Shown here one piece after another: positions 21,490-23,132 of a DNA stretch of 23,132 bases. Numbering within the stretch: the stretch's first letter is position 1; the number at the start of each line of letters is the position of its first letter. Source of the DNA: JBFKMV01 sp041629655. Lineage in GTDB: Bacteria; Acidobacteriota; Polarisedimenticolia; Polarisedimenticolales; Polarisedimenticolaceae. Below the pieces are notes generated by a model, which saw only the letters and a program-made list of their open reading frames with translations, did no database searches and had not been told where the DNA came from. The stretch covers positions 1 through 23,132 of the forward strand of contig JBFKMV010000063.1 of NCBI GenBank assembly GCA_041629655.1, read 5' to 3'. The position numbers were made by a program, and so were the translations under genes.

Positions 21490-22421
21490 GGCGCCTCGCG
21501 TTCCCCGGCGGTTGCCGGTTCCGGGTGCAGCATCCCGGCGAGCAGGCGAACCGCGTCGGCCACGCGGGGCCCCGGGCGCAGCGCCGTCGATCCGTCGAAC
21601 ACGAACACGCGACCGTCGCGCACGGCCGGGATCGAGGGCCAACGCCGCCAGTAGGCCCGCACGCGATCGTCGGCGTCGGGCTCGGGCGTGTCCATCCGCG
21701 CCTGCAGGATCACCTGCGGCGCGGCATCGATCACCGTCTCGATCCCCAGCCGTGGGTAGCCCGCGCTGTCGACGATGTTGATCCCGCCGGCCAGCTCCAG
21801 CAACGCCGCGGGCAGCGTGTCGCGACCGGCGGCGATGATCGGCTCGAGCTGCAGCGAGAACAACACGGGAACCGGGTCCCTTCCGCGCACGCGCGAGACG
21901 GCCGCTTGCACGCGCTCGCGCACCGAACGCGCCAGCTCCGCGCCGCGATCGGGGACGCCGCACACCCGGGCGGTCTCCTCGATGGCGCGGTAGGTGTCGT
22001 CGAGACTCTCGGCCCGTATCACCACCAGCGGCGCGCCGGCGCGCTGGGCCGCCAGCGCCGCGTCCCGATTGCCCGCGTTGGGACTGACCACCACGAGGTC
22101 CGGGGCCAGCGCGACGATCGCCTCCACCGACGGGTTGACGTAGCCCCCGACCCGTGCCAGCTGGCGCGCCTCGGGCGGGTAGTCGCAGAACGACGTGACT
22201 CCGACGACGCGATCGCCGAGCCCGAGCGCGAACAGGATCTCGGTCAGCGAGGGGGTCAGGGAAACGATGCGCCGCGGCGCTTCGGGCGGGGCGTCCGGGG
22301 AGGGCACCTCGCCCCGGCCACAGCCGCCGCCGGCGGCCGCGGAGAGCAGCGCGAGCGCCAGCGCGACGCCGGAAAAACGCGCCCGCGGGAGCCCCGGTCG
22401 TCCGAAACGAAAGTCGAGCAC
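21486..22421 (-). CDS. btuF: Cobalamin-binding periplasmic protein BtuF
   Basis: The 311-residue product is a helical-backbone (TroA/BtuF-type) substrate-binding protein. A signal peptide ends in AAAGGGC with Cys34, so it is probably a lipoprotein, although GGGC is a weak lipobox. The mature protein begins with PRRIVSLTPSLTEILFALGL and continues with RVVGVTSFCDYPPEA and VNPSVEAIVALAPDLVVV, the typical N-lobe of BtuF-like proteins. The C-lobe holds AAPQVILQARMD and AVRDGRVFVFDGSTALRPGP. The CDYPPEA string is frequent in annotated cobalamin-binding members. The start is a GTG; it lies 41 bases after the tonB stop. It hands B12 from the receptor side to BtuCD, and the stop overlaps btuC. Haem or siderophore binding cannot be excluded from sequence alone. 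Confidence 0.92.
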   Translation of the reverse strand: MLDFRFGRPGLPRARFSGVALALALLSAAAGGGCGRGEVPSPDAPPEAPRRIVSLTPSLTEILFALGLGDRVVGVTSFCDYPPEARQLARVGGYVNPSVEAIVALAPDLVVVSPNAGNRDAALAAQRAGAPLVVIRAESLDDTYRAIEETARVCGVPDRGAELARSVRERVQAAVSRVRGRDPVPVLFSLQLEPIIAAGRDTLPAALLELAGGINIVDSAGYPRLGIETVIDAAPQVILQARMDTPEPDADDRVRAYWRRWPSIPAVRDGRVFVFDGSTALRPGPRVADAVRLLAGMLHPEPATAGEREAP

Positions 22422-22462
22422 CGCGGCCGGATGCTAGCCCGCGGGCCCGGCACTGTAAAGGA

Positions 22463-23132
22463 TCAGAGCGAGTAGCTGATCTTCTCGGTCAGCCAGACCT
22501 TGACCGGCAGGCCGTTCTTGAACGCCGGCTCGTAGGTCCAGCGTTCGACGGCCTCGATCGCGGCGCGGTCGAGCAGATTGGAGACTCCGTTGAGCAGCCG
22601 CACCTCGTCGACCTTGCCCGTGTAGCCGACCAGCACCTTGAGCTCGACGGTGCCGTGCACTCCGGCCTGTCGCGACGCTACCGGATAGTCCGGCGCGTCA
22701 CGCCGCACGGGGACCGGGGCGCTGTCGACCTCGGCCAGGTCCAGCAGCATGCCCTTCCAGTAGACGCGCTCCTCGGGCTCGGGAACGGCAAGCGGCGCCA
22801 CGGGGGGCGGCGCGGGCGTCTCCACCGGCGCCGTCGACGGTTCCGGAGCGGGCTGCGGCGTGTCGATCGGCTCGAGCGGCTCGGGATCGATCGCGGCGAT
22901 CTCGATCAGGTCGGGGCGCGCCGTCGCGGGCGGGGTCGTCGCCGGCAGCGGGGACGGTTGCGTCGGCGTCGGCGGCGGCTCGACCGCGGGCTCGACGCTG
23001 CGCGAATCCTCGATCGGCTCCGGTTTGGGCTCCGCTTTTGGCTGCGGTTTCGGCTTCGGCGTCTGCTTCGGCGGTGCGGGCTCGGGTTCGAGCGGCTCGG
23101 GCTTGCTCTCTTTCGGTGCCGGCTTCTTCGTC
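22463..23132 (-). CDS. tonB: TonB energy-transducing protein, 5' end outside the window
   Basis: The frame is open from the right edge to the stop at 22463, giving the last 222 residues. The first about 130 visible residues are a periplasm-spanning linker dominated by Pro, Glu and Lys (PKPKPQPK, KPEPLEPEPAPPK, PLEPIDTPQPAPEPS). The last about 80 form the TonB C-terminal domain: APDYPVASRQAGVHGTVELK, VGYTGKVDEVRLLNG, AAIEAVERWTYEPAFKNGLP and the end VWLTEKISYSL. The N-terminal membrane anchor with the SHLS-type helix is missing because of the window edge. It transmits proton-motive force to TonB-dependent receptors. Its place directly in front of btuFCD suggests a dedicated TonB for B12 uptake; exbB and exbD may lie just outside. 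A GTG at 22825 is internal, not the true start. Confidence 0.95.
   Translation of the reverse strand, partial: TKKPAPKESKPEPLEPEPAPPKQTPKPKPQPKAEPKPEPIEDSRSVEPAVEPPPTPTQPSPLPATTPPATARPDLIEIAAIDPEPLEPIDTPQPAPEPSTAPVETPAPPPVAPLAVPEPEERVYWKGMLLDLAEVDSAPVPVRRDAPDYPVASRQAGVHGTVELKVLVGYTGKVDEVRLLNGVSNLLDRAAIEAVERWTYEPAFKNGLPVKVWLTEKISYSL

Noticed and set aside
21490..21963. In-frame upstream extension of btuC
   Set aside because: It would overlap btuF out of frame and add 158 Arg-rich residues. The GTG at 21489 gives the normal BtuC length and a GTGA overlap.

Overview
The window is about 23 kb of very GC-rich, gene-dense DNA from a diderm (Gram-negative-type) bacterium. Outer-membrane machinery is explicit: a TonB-dependent receptor, a TonB protein and several lipoproteins. 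The large Ser/Thr kinase fused to kinesin-light-chain-type TPRs, the TPR lipoprotein and the general gene style suggest an Acidobacteriota, Krumholzibacteriota/Eisenbacteria or Myxococcota-like lineage, probably environmental. This placement is inference; there is no rRNA or other marker to fix it. I see no tRNA, rRNA, CRISPR array, transposase or phage gene.

Layout from left to right. (1) A minus-strand gene with a signal peptide leaves the left edge. (2) A PduO-type cob(I)alamin adenosyltransferase (minus) stands divergent from a small lipoprotein (plus), followed by msrA. (3) A cobalamin riboswitch with a good promoter and an intrinsic terminator controls a tightly overlapping four-gene operon: an unknown exported protein, an exported protein with thrombospondin-type-3 calcium repeats, a BtuB-like TonB-dependent receptor, and a lipoprotein with a C-terminal beta-propeller-like region. 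(4) Converging on it are feoA and feoB (ferrous iron uptake), with a divergent cupin gene upstream. (5) A lone arsM (arsenite methyltransferase) is followed by two very small genes whose products begin with double-glycine leader-like sequences. (6) A membrane Ser/Thr kinase with about 13 TPRs (minus) is divergent from a TPR lipoprotein (plus). (7) A minus-strand operon enters from the right edge: tonB (5' end missing), btuF, btuC, btuD, and a polytopic GT-C-like membrane protein translationally coupled to btuD.

The main theme is vitamin B12. Surface capture and outer-membrane import (2.0-8.1 kb), energy coupling by TonB, periplasmic binding and inner-membrane ABC import (19.7-23.1 kb), and cytoplasmic adenosylation (0.35-0.91 kb) all lie in one window. 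A riboswitch is visible for the receptor operon; any control element of the tonB-btuFCD operon lies outside. The propeller lipoprotein beside the receptor recalls BtuG of Bacteroides, a surface B12-binding propeller lipoprotein. With two further exported proteins under the same riboswitch, this may be a B12-capture complex in a different phylum. The second point of interest is the pair of double-glycine mini-proteins between arsM and the TPR kinase.
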